Below, piece after piece: positions 8,392 to 17,309 of a DNA stretch of 64,000 nt. This stretch comes from Dryocola sp051307055 (lineage in GTDB: Bacteria; Pseudomonadota; Gammaproteobacteria; Enterobacterales; Enterobacteriaceae): contig NZ_CP149994.1 in assembly GCF_051307055.1 (NCBI RefSeq), positions 1,860,001 to 1,924,000 of the forward strand. The letters are read 5' to 3'. The notes beneath the pieces are model-generated. The model was not told the DNA's origin. It searched no databases and was given only the letters and a program-made list of their open reading frames with translations. A program made the translations under genes and the position numbers. Position 1 is the stretch's first letter; each line of letters starts with the position of its first letter.

Positions 8392-9438
8392 CTAAAAGCG
8401 GCTACCGGCCGCGTCGGCCAGCATAGCAAGCAGCGTTTCGGTATCTTCCCAGCTCAGACAAGGGTCGGTAATCGACTGACCGTAGACCAGCGGCTGCCCG
8501 GCGACGATTTTCTGCGTGCCTTCGCGTATAAAGCTTTCGGCCATCACGCCGGCGATGGCGCGTGACCCGTTGCGGATCTGGTTGCACACATCTTCACAGA
8601 CTTCCAGCTGCCGGCGATGCTGTTTCTGGCAGTTGCCGTGGCTAAAATCAATGACCAGTTGCTCAGGCAAATCGAACTGCTGCAGGCTGTCGCATGCCGC
8701 GGCGATATCCGTCGCATGGTAGTTCGGCTGCTTTCCTCCGCGCATAATCACGTGGCCAAAAGGATTGCCGCTGGTCTGGTAAATCGTCATCTGACCGTGT
8801 TTATCCGGCGAAAGGAACATATGGCTGGCGCGCGCTGCGCGAATGGCGTCGATGGCGATTCGGGTATTGCCGTCGGTGCCGTTTTTAAAGCCGACCGGGC
8901 AGGAAAGGGCCGAGGCCATTTCACGGTGGATCTGGCTTTCAGTGGTGCGCGCGCCAATGGCGCCCCAGCTGATCAAATCGGCAATAAACTGGCCGATCAC
9001 CATATCCAGGAATTCTGTCGCGGTAGGCACGCCCAGCTCGTTAACCTGCAACAGCAGGCGGCGGGCTTGTTCGATGCCATCATTGACGCGGTAGCTGCCG
9101 TTAAGATCCGGGTCGGAGATAAGCCCCTTCCAGCCGACTACGGTGCGCGGTTTTTCAAAGTAGGTACGCATGACGATTTCAAGTCGATCGCCATGTTTCT
9201 GGCGCATCGTTTCAAGCCTGCGGGCATAATCCATCGCTGCATCCAGGTCGTGGATGGAGCAGGGGCCAACGATCGCCAGCAGGCGGTTGTCTTCACCGTT
9301 AAGGATTTTTTCAATGCGACGGCGGGAAGCGATAACGTTTTGCGCAACCTCTGGCGATACCGGCAAACGGTCGGCCAGTTCGGCAGGTGTGACAAGGCTG
9401 TCGATGCGCGCCGTTCGCAGTTCATCTGTTTTATTCAT
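8392..9438 (-). CDS. aroH: Trp-sensitive DAHP synthase AroH
   Basis: 348 residues from the chosen start, identical to the E. coli AroH length. It condenses phosphoenolpyruvate with erythrose 4-phosphate to DAHP, the first step of the shikimate pathway, and is the tryptophan-inhibited isozyme. Motifs seen: RRIEKILNGED, VGPCSIHDL, MRTYFEKPRTVVGWKGLI, SWGAIGARTTESQ, SGNPFGHVIMRGGK and VIDFSHGNCQKQHRRQ. The reading frame continues 24 codons upstream, but MNKTDELRTARIDSL is the normal AroH start. Closeness to the E. coli AroH sequence and its K-12 position separate it from AroF and AroG. A TrpR-type operator lies upstream at 9588. Confidence 0.95.
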   Translation of the reverse strand: MNKTDELRTARIDSLVTPAELADRLPVSPEVAQNVIASRRRIEKILNGEDNRLLAIVGPCSIHDLDAAMDYARRLETMRQKHGDRLEIVMRTYFEKPRTVVGWKGLISDPDLNGSYRVNDGIEQARRLLLQVNELGVPTATEFLDMVIGQFIADLISWGAIGARTTESQIHREMASALSCPVGFKNGTDGNTRIAIDAIRAARASHMFLSPDKHGQMTIYQTSGNPFGHVIMRGGKQPNYHATDIAAACDSLQQFDLPEQLVIDFSHGNCQKQHRRQLEVCEDVCNQIRNGSRAIAGVMAESFIREGTQKIVAGQPLVYGQSITDPCLSWEDTETLLAMLADAAGSRF

Positions 9439-9485
9439 TGTGAGTCTCAGAAATTTTTGTCTTCTGCACGGCGAGAGTGCCGGGA

Positions 9486-9501
9486 AGTGATGGCGATCAC
9501 G
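9486..9501. promoter_or_regulatory. CRP-like palindrome in the aroH leader
   Basis: AGTGATGGCGATCACG has perfect GTGA-N6-TCAC arms, matching the CRP consensus TGTGA-N6-TCACA at 8 of 10 defined positions. It lies about 50-60 bases before the aroH start. CRP control of aroH is not something I know of, so the function is inferred only from the motif. Confidence 0.35.
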
Positions 9502-9587
9502 ATAAACCAATTTATGTCGAATTCAACTGCATAAAAGGTAAAACGCAACCGCAATCCGGCTATCCTGGCAGATAAAGCTCGATTTGT

Positions 9588-9605
9588 GTACTAGCTTGTT
9601 AGTAC
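9588..9605 (-). promoter_or_regulatory. TrpR-type operator for aroH
   Basis: GTACTAGCTTGTTAGTAC keeps both GTACTAG-type arms of the trp operator palindrome (consensus near GTACTAGTTAACTAGTAC), differing at the centre. TrpR bound to tryptophan represses aroH in E. coli. The site is about 150 bases upstream of the aroH start and overlaps the last codon and stop of ppsR, so the aroH promoter is packed against the ppsR 3' end. Confidence 0.72.
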
Positions 9606-10432
9606 ATACGGCGATTCAGGCCCATGATATCAAGGATTTTGGTAGCCATTTCTTCGACGGAATAATTGGTGCTGTTGAGATAACGGATCTGATTTTTACG
9701 AAACAGCGCTTCGACTTCGGCGACTTCGAGACGACACTGGCGCATGGAGGCATAGCGGCTGTTCTCGCGGCGCTCTTCGCGAATGGCGGCGAGGCGCTCG
9801 GGATCGATCGTCAGGCCAAATAATTTATGCTGAAGCGGCTTCAGCACTGGTGGCAGCTGAATATTATCCATATCGTCGGCGATAAACGGGTAGTTGGCGG
9901 CGCGGATGCCGAACTGCATGGCGAGATAGAGGCTGGTGGGCGTTTTACCGCAGCGGGAAACCCCCAGCAAAATCACCTGAGCCTGATCGAGATTGCGCAT
10001 CGAGATGCCGTCATCATGCGCAAGCGTGTAATCAATCGCGGCGATCCTCGCATCATACTTGATTAAGTTTCCGGGATTCAGGCCGTGGGTGCGATGAGCA
10101 ACTGGCGTAGGATCAAGCTTTAACTCTCCCTGCAAAGGCGCAACCAGCGCCTGCACGATATCCTGACAAAAGCCTTCGCTTTGCACAATAATGTCGCGAA
10201 TCTCCGGCAAAACGATGGAGTAGAAGACCAGCGGCCGCACGCCTGACTGCTGAAAGATGGCATCAATCTGCTCTTTTACCGCTCTGGCACGGCTTTCGTT
10301 TTCCACAAACGGCAGCGTGATGCTGTTGATGGAGACCGGAAATTGTGACATGACCGCGTGGCCCAGCACTTCAGCGGTAATCGCGGTGCCGTCGGAAATA
10401 TAAAATACCTGCCTGTCTACAGCGTTATCCAT
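9599..10432 (-). CDS. ppsR: PEP synthase regulatory kinase/phosphotransferase PpsR
   Basis: 277 residues, the same as E. coli PpsR (YdiA, DUF299). It is a bifunctional enzyme that inactivates PpsA by ADP-dependent threonine phosphorylation and reactivates it by Pi-dependent phosphorolysis. The P-loop GVSRCGKT is visible near residue 157, with FYISDGTAITAE at the N-terminus and the conserved STNYSVEEMATKI near the C-terminus. It is transcribed divergently from its target ppsA across a 334-base region. Confidence 0.95.
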   Translation of the reverse strand: MDNAVDRQVFYISDGTAITAEVLGHAVMSQFPVSINSITLPFVENESRARAVKEQIDAIFQQSGVRPLVFYSIVLPEIRDIIVQSEGFCQDIVQALVAPLQGELKLDPTPVAHRTHGLNPGNLIKYDARIAAIDYTLAHDDGISMRNLDQAQVILLGVSRCGKTPTSLYLAMQFGIRAANYPFIADDMDNIQLPPVLKPLQHKLFGLTIDPERLAAIREERRENSRYASMRQCRLEVAEVEALFRKNQIRYLNSTNYSVEEMATKILDIMGLNRRMY

Positions 10433-10766
10433 TTTGGGGATCCTGACGTTTCACGATAATTTCTAAAGCATAAATTAAAACAACGCATTCCGTGATAATC
10501 ATTGTCGCAATTTTAAAATGAAATGGTGTTTTTATTTTTAATGAACCGGGCAGGTCAAAAATATACCCGGCGAATTAACCCTCGGAATGCTGAGGATTAA
10601 ATGCATAATCAACGGTTTAGCTTTTTCGGGAAACTATCTGAAAAATTCATATTTTTATTTTGCTTGAACGATTCAACCGTTTCACTCAGGCAGGGAAATA
10701 TGCCAGGCTAAATAAGCAGTCAGGAAATTTTTGTGCCCACTCATATTTCATAAAAGGATTGTTTCG
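10433..10766. promoter_or_regulatory. Divergent ppsR/ppsA control region with Cra-like and Fur-like sites
   Basis: No gene is visible in this 334-base AT-rich stretch. TTGAACGATTCAA at 10664-10676 resembles the Cra (FruR) site, which activates ppsA in E. coli; it matches TGAAWCGATTCA at 10 of 12 positions when aligned on CGATTCA. TGATAATCATTGTCG at 10493-10507, nearer ppsR, matches the Fur 7-1-7 consensus at 12 of 14 positions. A small CCTC/GAGG hairpin is near 10580. Confidence 0.45.
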
Positions 10767-13145
10767 ATGTCCAATAATGGCTCGTCGCCGCTGGTGCTTT
10801 GGTATAACCAACTCGGCATGAATGATGTAGACAGGGTTGGGGGTAAAAACGCCTCCCTGGGTGAAATGATTACCAACCTTTCAGGTATGGGTGTTTCCGT
10901 GCCGAACGGTTTTGCCACCACCGCCGAGGCTTTTAATCTGTTTCTCGACCAGAGCGGCGTAAACCAGCGCATTTATGAACTGCTCGATCAAACGGACATT
11001 GACGACGTGTCAGAGCTCGCCAAAGCCGGCGCGCAGATCCGCCAGTGGATTATCGACACGCCTTTCCAGCCGGAGCTGGAAAAAGCGATCCACGATGCCT
11101 ACGAACAACTTTCCGCTGACGATGCCGAAGCCTCTTTTGCCGTGCGCTCCTCCGCCACCGCAGAAGATATGCCGGACGCGTCGTTTGCCGGGCAGCAAGA
11201 AACTTTCCTTAACGTGCAGGGCTATGACGCGGTGCTGGTGGCGGTAAAGCACGTCTTCGCCTCGCTGTTTAACGACCGCGCCATTTCCTATCGCGTGCAT
11301 CAGGGCTACGATCATCGCGGCGTGGCTCTTTCCGCCGGCGTTCAGCGCATGGTTCGCTCCGATCTCGCCTCCTCGGGCGTGATGTTCTCAATTGATACCG
11401 AATCAGGTTTCGACCAGGTGGTGTTTATCACTTCCGCGTTTGGCCTGGGTGAAATGGTTGTGCAGGGCGCGGTTAATCCGGATGAGTTCTACGTCCATAA
11501 GCCGACCCTTGAAGCCGGTAAGCCCTCCATCGTGCGCCGTAATATGGGTTCGAAAAAGATCCGCATGGTTTACGCGCCGAGCCAGGAGCACGGCAAGCAG
11601 GTGCGCATCGAGGACGTGCCCGAGGCCGACCGCGATCGCTTCTCTATTACCCCTGAAGAAGTGCAGGAGTTGGCTAAGCAGGCGGTGCAGATCGAAAAAC
11701 ACTACGGCCGCCCGATGGATATCGAGTGGGCCAAAGACGGCCATACCGGCAAGCTGTTTATCGTCCAGGCGCGTCCGGAAACCGTGCGTTCTCAGGGCCA
11801 GGTGATGGAGCGCTATCATCTGCATTCACAGGGTAAAATCGTGGCGGAAGGGCGCGCTATCGGCCATCGCATCGGGGCCGGCCCGGTGAAGGTTATCCAC
11901 GATATCAGCGAAATGAACCGCATCCAGCCAGGTGAAGTGCTGGTTACCGACATGACCGACCCGGACTGGGAACCGATCATGAAAAAAGCGGCCGCTATCG
12001 TGACCAACCGCGGCGGACGTACCTGCCATGCGGCCATCATCGCCCGCGAGCTGGGTATCCCTGCGGTTGTCGGCTGCGGCGATGCTACCGAACGCATGAA
12101 GGATGACCAGAACGTGACGGTTTCCTGTGCGGAAGGTGATACCGGCTATGTTTATCAGGATCTGCTGGATTTCAGCGTGAAAAGCTCCACGGTTGATACC
12201 ATGCCGGATCTGCCGCTGAAAATTATGATGAACGTCGGTAACCCGGATCGTGCATTTGACTTCGCCTGCCTGCCGAACGAAGGCGTTGGCCTGGCGCGTC
12301 TGGAATTCATCATCAACCGCATGATCGGCGTGCACCCGCGTGCGCTGCTGGAGTTTGACCAGCAGGAGCCGAAGCTGCAAAACGAAATCCGTGAAATGAT
12401 GAAGGGCTATGACGATCCGGTTGAGTTTTACGTAGGCCGCCTGACCGAAGGGATCGCGACGCTGGGCGCGGCCTTCTGGCCGAAGCGCGTCATTGTGCGC
12501 CTGTCCGACTTCAAATCTAACGAATACGCCAATCTGGTAGGCGGCGAACGTTATGAGCCGGAAGAGGAAAACCCGATGCTGGGCTTCCGTGGCGCGGGTC
12601 GCTACGTGGCGGACAGCTTCCGCGACTGCTTCGCGCTGGAATGCGCCGCAATGAAACGCGTGCGTAACGAAATGGGCCTGACCAACGTTGAGGTGATGGT
12701 GCCGTTTGTACGCACCGTGGCGCAGGCGAAGGCCGTGGTGGAAGAGCTGGCGCGTCAGGGGCTGAAACGCGGCGAAAACGGCCTGAAAATCATCATGATG
12801 TGCGAGATCCCATCCAACGCCCTGCTGGCGGATGAGTTCCTGCAATATTTCGACGGTTTCTCTATCGGCTCCAACGATATGACCCAGCTGGCGTTAGGCC
12901 TTGATCGCGACTCCGGCGTGGTTTCCGAACTCTTTGATGAGCGTAACGATGCGGTAAAAGCGCTGCTGTCGATGGCTATCAAGGCGGCGAAGAAACAGGG
13001 TAAATACGTTGGTATCTGCGGGCAGGGCCCGTCGGATCACGAAGACTTTGCCGCCTGGCTGATGGAAGAGGGGATCGACAGCCTTTCCCTGAACCCGGAT
13101 ACCGTGGTGCAAACCTGGCTGAGCCTGGCCGAACTTAATAAGTAA
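10767..13145 (+). CDS. ppsA: Phosphoenolpyruvate synthase PpsA
   Basis: 792 residues, matching E. coli PpsA exactly. It converts pyruvate, ATP and water to PEP, AMP and Pi during gluconeogenesis. Domain order: N-terminal ATP-grasp domain (VRSSATAEDMPDASFAGQQET near 140), phosphohistidine swivel domain with catalytic His421 in GGRTCHAA, and the PEP/pyruvate barrel with MVPFVRT, GSNDMTQLALGLDRD and GICGQGPSD. The frame is open 12 codons further upstream, but the ATG at 10767 has an AAAAGGA ribosome binding site and starts MSNNGSSPLVLWYNQLGM as expected. Regulated post-translationally by PpsR next door. Confidence 0.97.
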   Translation: MSNNGSSPLVLWYNQLGMNDVDRVGGKNASLGEMITNLSGMGVSVPNGFATTAEAFNLFLDQSGVNQRIYELLDQTDIDDVSELAKAGAQIRQWIIDTPFQPELEKAIHDAYEQLSADDAEASFAVRSSATAEDMPDASFAGQQETFLNVQGYDAVLVAVKHVFASLFNDRAISYRVHQGYDHRGVALSAGVQRMVRSDLASSGVMFSIDTESGFDQVVFITSAFGLGEMVVQGAVNPDEFYVHKPTLEAGKPSIVRRNMGSKKIRMVYAPSQEHGKQVRIEDVPEADRDRFSITPEEVQELAKQAVQIEKHYGRPMDIEWAKDGHTGKLFIVQARPETVRSQGQVMERYHLHSQGKIVAEGRAIGHRIGAGPVKVIHDISEMNRIQPGEVLVTDMTDPDWEPIMKKAAAIVTNRGGRTCHAAIIARELGIPAVVGCGDATERMKDDQNVTVSCAEGDTGYVYQDLLDFSVKSSTVDTMPDLPLKIMMNVGNPDRAFDFACLPNEGVGLARLEFIINRMIGVHPRALLEFDQQEPKLQNEIREMMKGYDDPVEFYVGRLTEGIATLGAAFWPKRVIVRLSDFKSNEYANLVGGERYEPEEENPMLGFRGAGRYVADSFRDCFALECAAMKRVRNEMGLTNVEVMVPFVRTVAQAKAVVEELARQGLKRGENGLKIIMMCEIPSNALLADEFLQYFDGFSIGSNDMTQLALGLDRDSGVVSELFDERNDAVKALLSMAIKAAKKQGKYVGICGQGPSDHEDFAAWLMEEGIDSLSLNPDTVVQTWLSLAELNK

Positions 13146-13150
13146 AAACG

Positions 13151-13176
13151 AAGGCGGGTGCTTCGCCACCCGCCTT
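13151..13176. terminator. Bidirectional terminator between ppsA and the GPH symporter
   Basis: A perfect 10-bp stem AAGGCGGGTG / CACCCGCCTT closes a six-base loop. CGTTTTTA follows on the minus strand and TTGTTA on the plus strand, so it can serve both convergent genes. Confidence 0.8.
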
Positions 13177-13184
13177 GTTAACCC

Positions 13185-14573
13185 CTAGTGCGACACCACT
13201 TTTGTTAATTCCGTCTGCACCTGGAATTTCCCTTCACTAAGATCGCTGACAATGTCGTTCATTCTCGCTTCGGTTAAACGATAGTAACGAATAGAGAAGG
13301 CGGTAATCAGATAAAACACAGCCGGTAAGACGGTAAATAAGATTAATACCCCGCGTACCGCTTCCGCTGACTGCTGCTCGACGCCCGCCTGGTAACCATA
13401 AAATGCCAGCCCCCATCCTGTTAACGCGCCGCCAATAGCGACGCCGAGTTTAATGATAAATATATTCGCCGCGACGTTCATGCCGGTGATCCGGCGCTGG
13501 GTTTTCCATTCGCCATAGTTATTCGCATCGGTGATCATCGACCACTGTAACGGGGCGTTAATTCCCTGAAGTAAATTAAGGATAATATGTACCACAAATG
13601 CCGGCAGCCAGTAATTTGTTGGTAATACCAGAAAGAGCAGGCCTGCCAGCGCGCTGAGAATATTTACCCATACCGATGCGCGGATTTTACACATAGTCGA
13701 GCCAAGCCACTTCGCAGATAAACTCCCTATTACCGCCGCAACGGTTGTGGCGAGCATAAAGAGCGAAATAACGCTGCTGCCCTGGTTAAGAATATATTGT
13801 ACGAAGTAAACTAATAAACTGCCGCGAACCACAACGCCACACAGCATCGCCAGGTTATAAACCGATAAAATACGCCACTGATCGTTTTGCAGCAGAATGC
13901 GCACGTCGCGATAGATATTCAGGTTTTCTTCTTTAACAGGGGTAATGCGCTCGCGGGTGGTGGCAAAACAGACAAGGAACATCAGGCAGCCAATGAGGCC
14001 GAAAATCCCCATCGCCCACTGCATGCCGCTGGCTCTGTCCCCGGGGGCGATAAAATCCGCCAGCGGCAGGATCAGCGCGGTGCCCATTGCTCCGCCAATC
14101 GGGGCAATGGCAAAACGCCACGACTGCAACGACAGATTTTCCTGCGGATCGGAGGTAATGGCGGCGCCGAGTGAGCAATAAGGGATATTTATTGCGGTAT
14201 ACATCAGGGTCATAAAAATATAGGCCAGCACGGCGTAGATTATCTTGCCGGTTTGTTCGAGGTCGGGTGTGGAATAAACCAGAACGCAGCTTACGGCAAA
14301 AGGAACGCAAATAATCAGTAGCCAGGGACGGAATCTTCCCCAGCGGCTTTTCGTCTGGTCGGCAATAGCGCCCATAATAGGGTCGGTGATCGCATCCAGC
14401 ACCCTGACCACCAGAAAAAGCGTGCCCATCACCGCCGGTGGCAGGCCGTAAATATTGGTATAGAAATACGCTAAAATTGCCACCGATGAATCAAAAACGA
14501 TATGGCTTGCGGCATCACCGAGCCCAAAGCCGAATTTTTCTTTACTGCTGATCCTTCCCGTTAATGTCGACAT
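13185..14573 (-). CDS. GPH-family glycoside/pentoside:cation symporter
   Basis: 462-residue inner-membrane carrier with about 12 membrane segments, of the glycoside-pentoside-hexuronide:cation symporter family (MelB, UidB, YicJ, YagG/XynT). Seen: FGLGDAASHIVFD and the family signature VRVLDAITDPIMGAIADQTKSRWGRFRPWLL in loop 2-3, plus GEWKTQRRITGMN near residue 360. It probably brings a beta-glycoside or xylo-oligosaccharide into the cell with H+ or Na+. The divergently transcribed GH3 glycosidase next door suggests the import product is hydrolysed inside. The exact sugar cannot be read from sequence. Closest in feel to YicJ/YagG, so a xyloside is possible. Confidence 0.85.
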   Translation of the reverse strand: MSTLTGRISSKEKFGFGLGDAASHIVFDSSVAILAYFYTNIYGLPPAVMGTLFLVVRVLDAITDPIMGAIADQTKSRWGRFRPWLLIICVPFAVSCVLVYSTPDLEQTGKIIYAVLAYIFMTLMYTAINIPYCSLGAAITSDPQENLSLQSWRFAIAPIGGAMGTALILPLADFIAPGDRASGMQWAMGIFGLIGCLMFLVCFATTRERITPVKEENLNIYRDVRILLQNDQWRILSVYNLAMLCGVVVRGSLLVYFVQYILNQGSSVISLFMLATTVAAVIGSLSAKWLGSTMCKIRASVWVNILSALAGLLFLVLPTNYWLPAFVVHIILNLLQGINAPLQWSMITDANNYGEWKTQRRITGMNVAANIFIIKLGVAIGGALTGWGLAFYGYQAGVEQQSAEAVRGVLILFTVLPAVFYLITAFSIRYYRLTEARMNDIVSDLSEGKFQVQTELTKVVSH

Positions 14574-14710
14574 AGATTTACCTATTGTAATAGTCCAGGG
14601 TACGCCTAAAGAAGGTAATTGCAGATCGACCAGGCGGATATTGAGATTTTTAACTTACAATTTATGTTTCTTATCAATTGTGACGCAGGTTGTTAGCGCA
14701 AAGCATTTTA

Positions 14711-14757
14711 TGTAACCGGTTGCACAAGTTTTCACTCTATTCTTGAGATTCATCACA
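14711..14757. promoter_or_regulatory. LacI-family-type operator and CRP-like site in the symporter/GH3 divergent region
   Basis: The 324 bases between the two genes (14574-14897) contain no gene. TGTAACCGGTTGCA at 14711-14724 is a near-palindrome around a central CG, typical of LacI/GalR/GntR-family operators. CTTGA-GATTCA-TCACA at 14742-14757 matches the CRP consensus at 8 of 10 positions. The arrangement suggests sugar-specific repression plus catabolite control. No matching regulator gene is adjacent. Confidence 0.5.
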
Positions 14758-14897
14758 TTCGGCCCTTAAAACCAAATATCGTAATCGTCCAGTCTGTTTC
14801 GACAATTGCCGTTGCTGTCGTTCATCCGCAATATCACTAATAACGCCAGAGAAATTAACGCGCCTGGAAGATTCGACGAACCTCTAAGGGGAAAATA

Positions 14898-17273
14898 ATG
14901 ACTGCTATTTATAAGGATGCCCGCCGCCCGGTTAACGAACGCGTAGCCGATCTTCTCTCACGTATGACGCCGGAAGAAAAGTTCGCGCAGATGCACGCAT
15001 ACTGGCTGATCTTATCGGACGACGGCAACCATCGCGAACGAACCGATTTAAGCGATGAGTTTGCCGGCGTAACGGAGCAGGCGGGTCTGGCCGGGCGTTT
15101 AAAGCTGGGCATCGGGCAAATTACCCGTCCGCTAGGAACGCACATCGTTGAGGCAAAAGAGGGCGTACGGGCGGCCAACCGCCTGCAAAAAACGCTGGTT
15201 GAAGAGACCCGCCTCGGTATCCCCGCGCTTTTTCATGAAGAGTGCCTGGTGGGCCTGCTTTGCAAGGACGCCACGCTGTTTCCGTCATCGCTCAATTACG
15301 GATCGACCTGGGATGTGGAGCTGATTGAACGCGCCGCCGCCGCGATTGGTAAAGAAGCGCGCTCAACCGGCTGCCAGCAGGGTCTTGCGCCGGTACTGGA
15401 CGTTTCGCGGGACGTACGCTGGGGCAGGACTGAAGAAACCTTCGGGGAAGATCCGTGGCTGGTAGGTATGATGGCCACGCATTATGTAAAAGGGTTGCAG
15501 GGCAAAAATCGCCATCTGCTGGCGACGCTTAAGCACTATGTCGGCCATTCTTTCAGCGAAGGCGCGCGCAACCATGCGCCCGTGCACCTCGGCTTTTGCG
15601 AACTGAATGATACCTTCCTGCTGCCGTTTGAAATGGCGGTTAAGTTAGCTAACGCCGGTTCCGTGATGCCCGCCTATCACGATATCGATAATCAGCCGGG
15701 GCATTCAGATACGTTCCTGCTCACCACCGTGCTGCGCGACCAGTGGGGATTCGACGGCCTGATTGTGGCGGACTACGGCGGCGTCAGTTTGCTTCATCAA
15801 CATCATGGCGTTTCGCATGACGCGGCCGAGTCGGCGGCCCTGGCGTTTAACGCGGGCCTGGATATCGAGCTGCCTAAAGACGATTGCGCCCGCCATCTGG
15901 CGCAGGCCGTCGAGCGTGGATTAATCACGATGGCAAAAGTCGATGAAATCGTCGCCCGCGTGCTGAAAGAGAAATTCCGGCTTGGCCTGTTTGAACATCC
16001 TTATGCCGATGAAAATAAGATTGAGCTGCAAAGCGCATCCACGGTGCAAATCGCGCGCGAAGTGGCAACCCGTTCAGTTACGCTGCTGGAAAATGACGGC
16101 ACTCTGCCGCTGAAAGGCAAGCCACGCGTGGCGGTAGTGGGGCCAACCGCGGACGATCCGCTGGCGTTGCTGAGCGGATACAGCTTCCCGGTGCATCTCA
16201 TCATCAGCGACATGCTGGAGCAAACCTCGCAGGTGGTGACGCCGCTTGCCGCGTTACGCGAACGGCTGGGTGGCGATAACGTTCGCTATGCCAAAGGCTG
16301 CCATATTATTGAAAAACGTCTGGCTGGCGCGCCGGTATTTCCCGGTGACAGCGCCGGCAAACCCATGCAGCAGTCGCCGGTTTCATGCGATACCAGTTTG
16401 ATCCCTCAGGCCATCGAAGCGGCGCAGCAAAGCGATGTTGTGGTGCTCTGCGTAGGCGATCTGTCCGGCCTGTTCCAGAGCGGCACGGTTGGCGAAGGCT
16501 CGGATACGGACAGCCTTGCGCTGCCGGGCGTGCAGCAGCAGTTGCTCAACGCATTGCTGGCAACGGGTAAACCGGTCGTTGTGGTGATGACGGGCGGCCG
16601 TCCTTATAACCTGGGCGGGCAGGAAGAAAACGTGGCCGCGCTGCTGATGGCCTGGGCGCCCGGGCAGGAGGGCGGTCATGCTATTGCGGATGTGTTGACA
16701 GGGCAGGCAGAGCCAGGAGGGCGCCTGGTCGTCTCGGTACCGAAAAGCGCGGGCGCCATGCCTTATTACTACAATCACAAGCTGAAAAGCGGCGGTACGC
16801 CGTTTGCCTTCCACTTTGGATCGCGCTACCCGTTTGGCTACGGCAAAACCTGGACTACGTTCGACTACGGTACCTTGAGGCTGCCGGAGGACGCGATTAA
16901 GAATCAGGATGGCGATATTTGTGCGAGCATAACCGTAATCAACAGCGGAACAGCCGCGGGCAGCGAGGTGGTGCAGCTTTACGTTCACGATAAAGTGGCT
17001 TCGATGGTGCGTCCGGTTCAGGAGCTAAAGGCTTTCCAGCGTGTCTATCTTGAGCCTGGAGAAAGCGCAGAACTTACGTTCATCATCCCTACCGATATGC
17101 TCAGCTTTACCCGCCGCGACGGGCAGCGCGTGGTAGAGCCGGGCGAGTTTGAAATTCAGGCAGGCGCGTCAAGCGGGGATATCCGCAGCCGCGGGGTTGT
17201 AACCGTGAGCGGTGATACGCGGATTATTCAGGGCAACTGGCGGATGGTAAGCCACTGCGAAGTGAAAAGGTAA
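14898..17273 (+). CDS. Glycoside hydrolase family 3 beta-glucosidase/beta-xylosidase
   Basis: 791 residues with the three-part GH3 layout. The N-terminal barrel carries RLGIPALFHEECL and LAPVLDVSRDVRWGRTEETFGEDP, then the KHYVGH motif. The catalytic nucleophile is predicted to be Asp292 in GLIVADYGG (the common form is SDW). A middle sandwich domain (PRVAVVGPTADD) follows, then a C-terminal fibronectin III-like domain (GSEVVQLYVHD...RPVQELKAFQRV). No signal peptide is seen, so it is cytoplasmic and acts on imported oligosaccharides, fitting the divergent symporter. A good ribosome binding site (AAGGGG) precedes the ATG. Glucosidase and xylosidase activities cannot be separated by eye. Confidence 0.9.
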   Translation: MTAIYKDARRPVNERVADLLSRMTPEEKFAQMHAYWLILSDDGNHRERTDLSDEFAGVTEQAGLAGRLKLGIGQITRPLGTHIVEAKEGVRAANRLQKTLVEETRLGIPALFHEECLVGLLCKDATLFPSSLNYGSTWDVELIERAAAAIGKEARSTGCQQGLAPVLDVSRDVRWGRTEETFGEDPWLVGMMATHYVKGLQGKNRHLLATLKHYVGHSFSEGARNHAPVHLGFCELNDTFLLPFEMAVKLANAGSVMPAYHDIDNQPGHSDTFLLTTVLRDQWGFDGLIVADYGGVSLLHQHHGVSHDAAESAALAFNAGLDIELPKDDCARHLAQAVERGLITMAKVDEIVARVLKEKFRLGLFEHPYADENKIELQSASTVQIAREVATRSVTLLENDGTLPLKGKPRVAVVGPTADDPLALLSGYSFPVHLIISDMLEQTSQVVTPLAALRERLGGDNVRYAKGCHIIEKRLAGAPVFPGDSAGKPMQQSPVSCDTSLIPQAIEAAQQSDVVVLCVGDLSGLFQSGTVGEGSDTDSLALPGVQQQLLNALLATGKPVVVVMTGGRPYNLGGQEENVAALLMAWAPGQEGGHAIADVLTGQAEPGGRLVVSVPKSAGAMPYYYNHKLKSGGTPFAFHFGSRYPFGYGKTWTTFDYGTLRLPEDAIKNQDGDICASITVINSGTAAGSEVVQLYVHDKVASMVRPVQELKAFQRVYLEPGESAELTFIIPTDMLSFTRRDGQRVVEPGEFEIQAGASSGDIRSRGVVTVSGDTRIIQGNWRMVSHCEVKR

Positions 17274-17277
17274 CTTC

Positions 17278-17301
17278 TTTAGCCCTCGCCGGAGGGCTAA
17301 A
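17278..17301. terminator. Terminator between GH3 gene and btuR
   Basis: A perfect 10-bp stem TTTAGCCCTC / GAGGGCTAAA with a GCCG tetraloop lies between two convergent genes. A/T-rich ends on both sides allow bidirectional use. Confidence 0.75.
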
Positions 17302-17309
17302 AGCTTGCT

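Noticed and set aside
8617..9534. 305-codon open frame on the plus strand opposite aroH
   Set aside because: It is fully antisense to a highly conserved enzyme gene, has no recognisable domain and arises from codon bias.
11826..12845. 339-codon open frame opposite ppsA
   Set aside because: Antisense shadow of ppsA with no ribosome binding site or family features.
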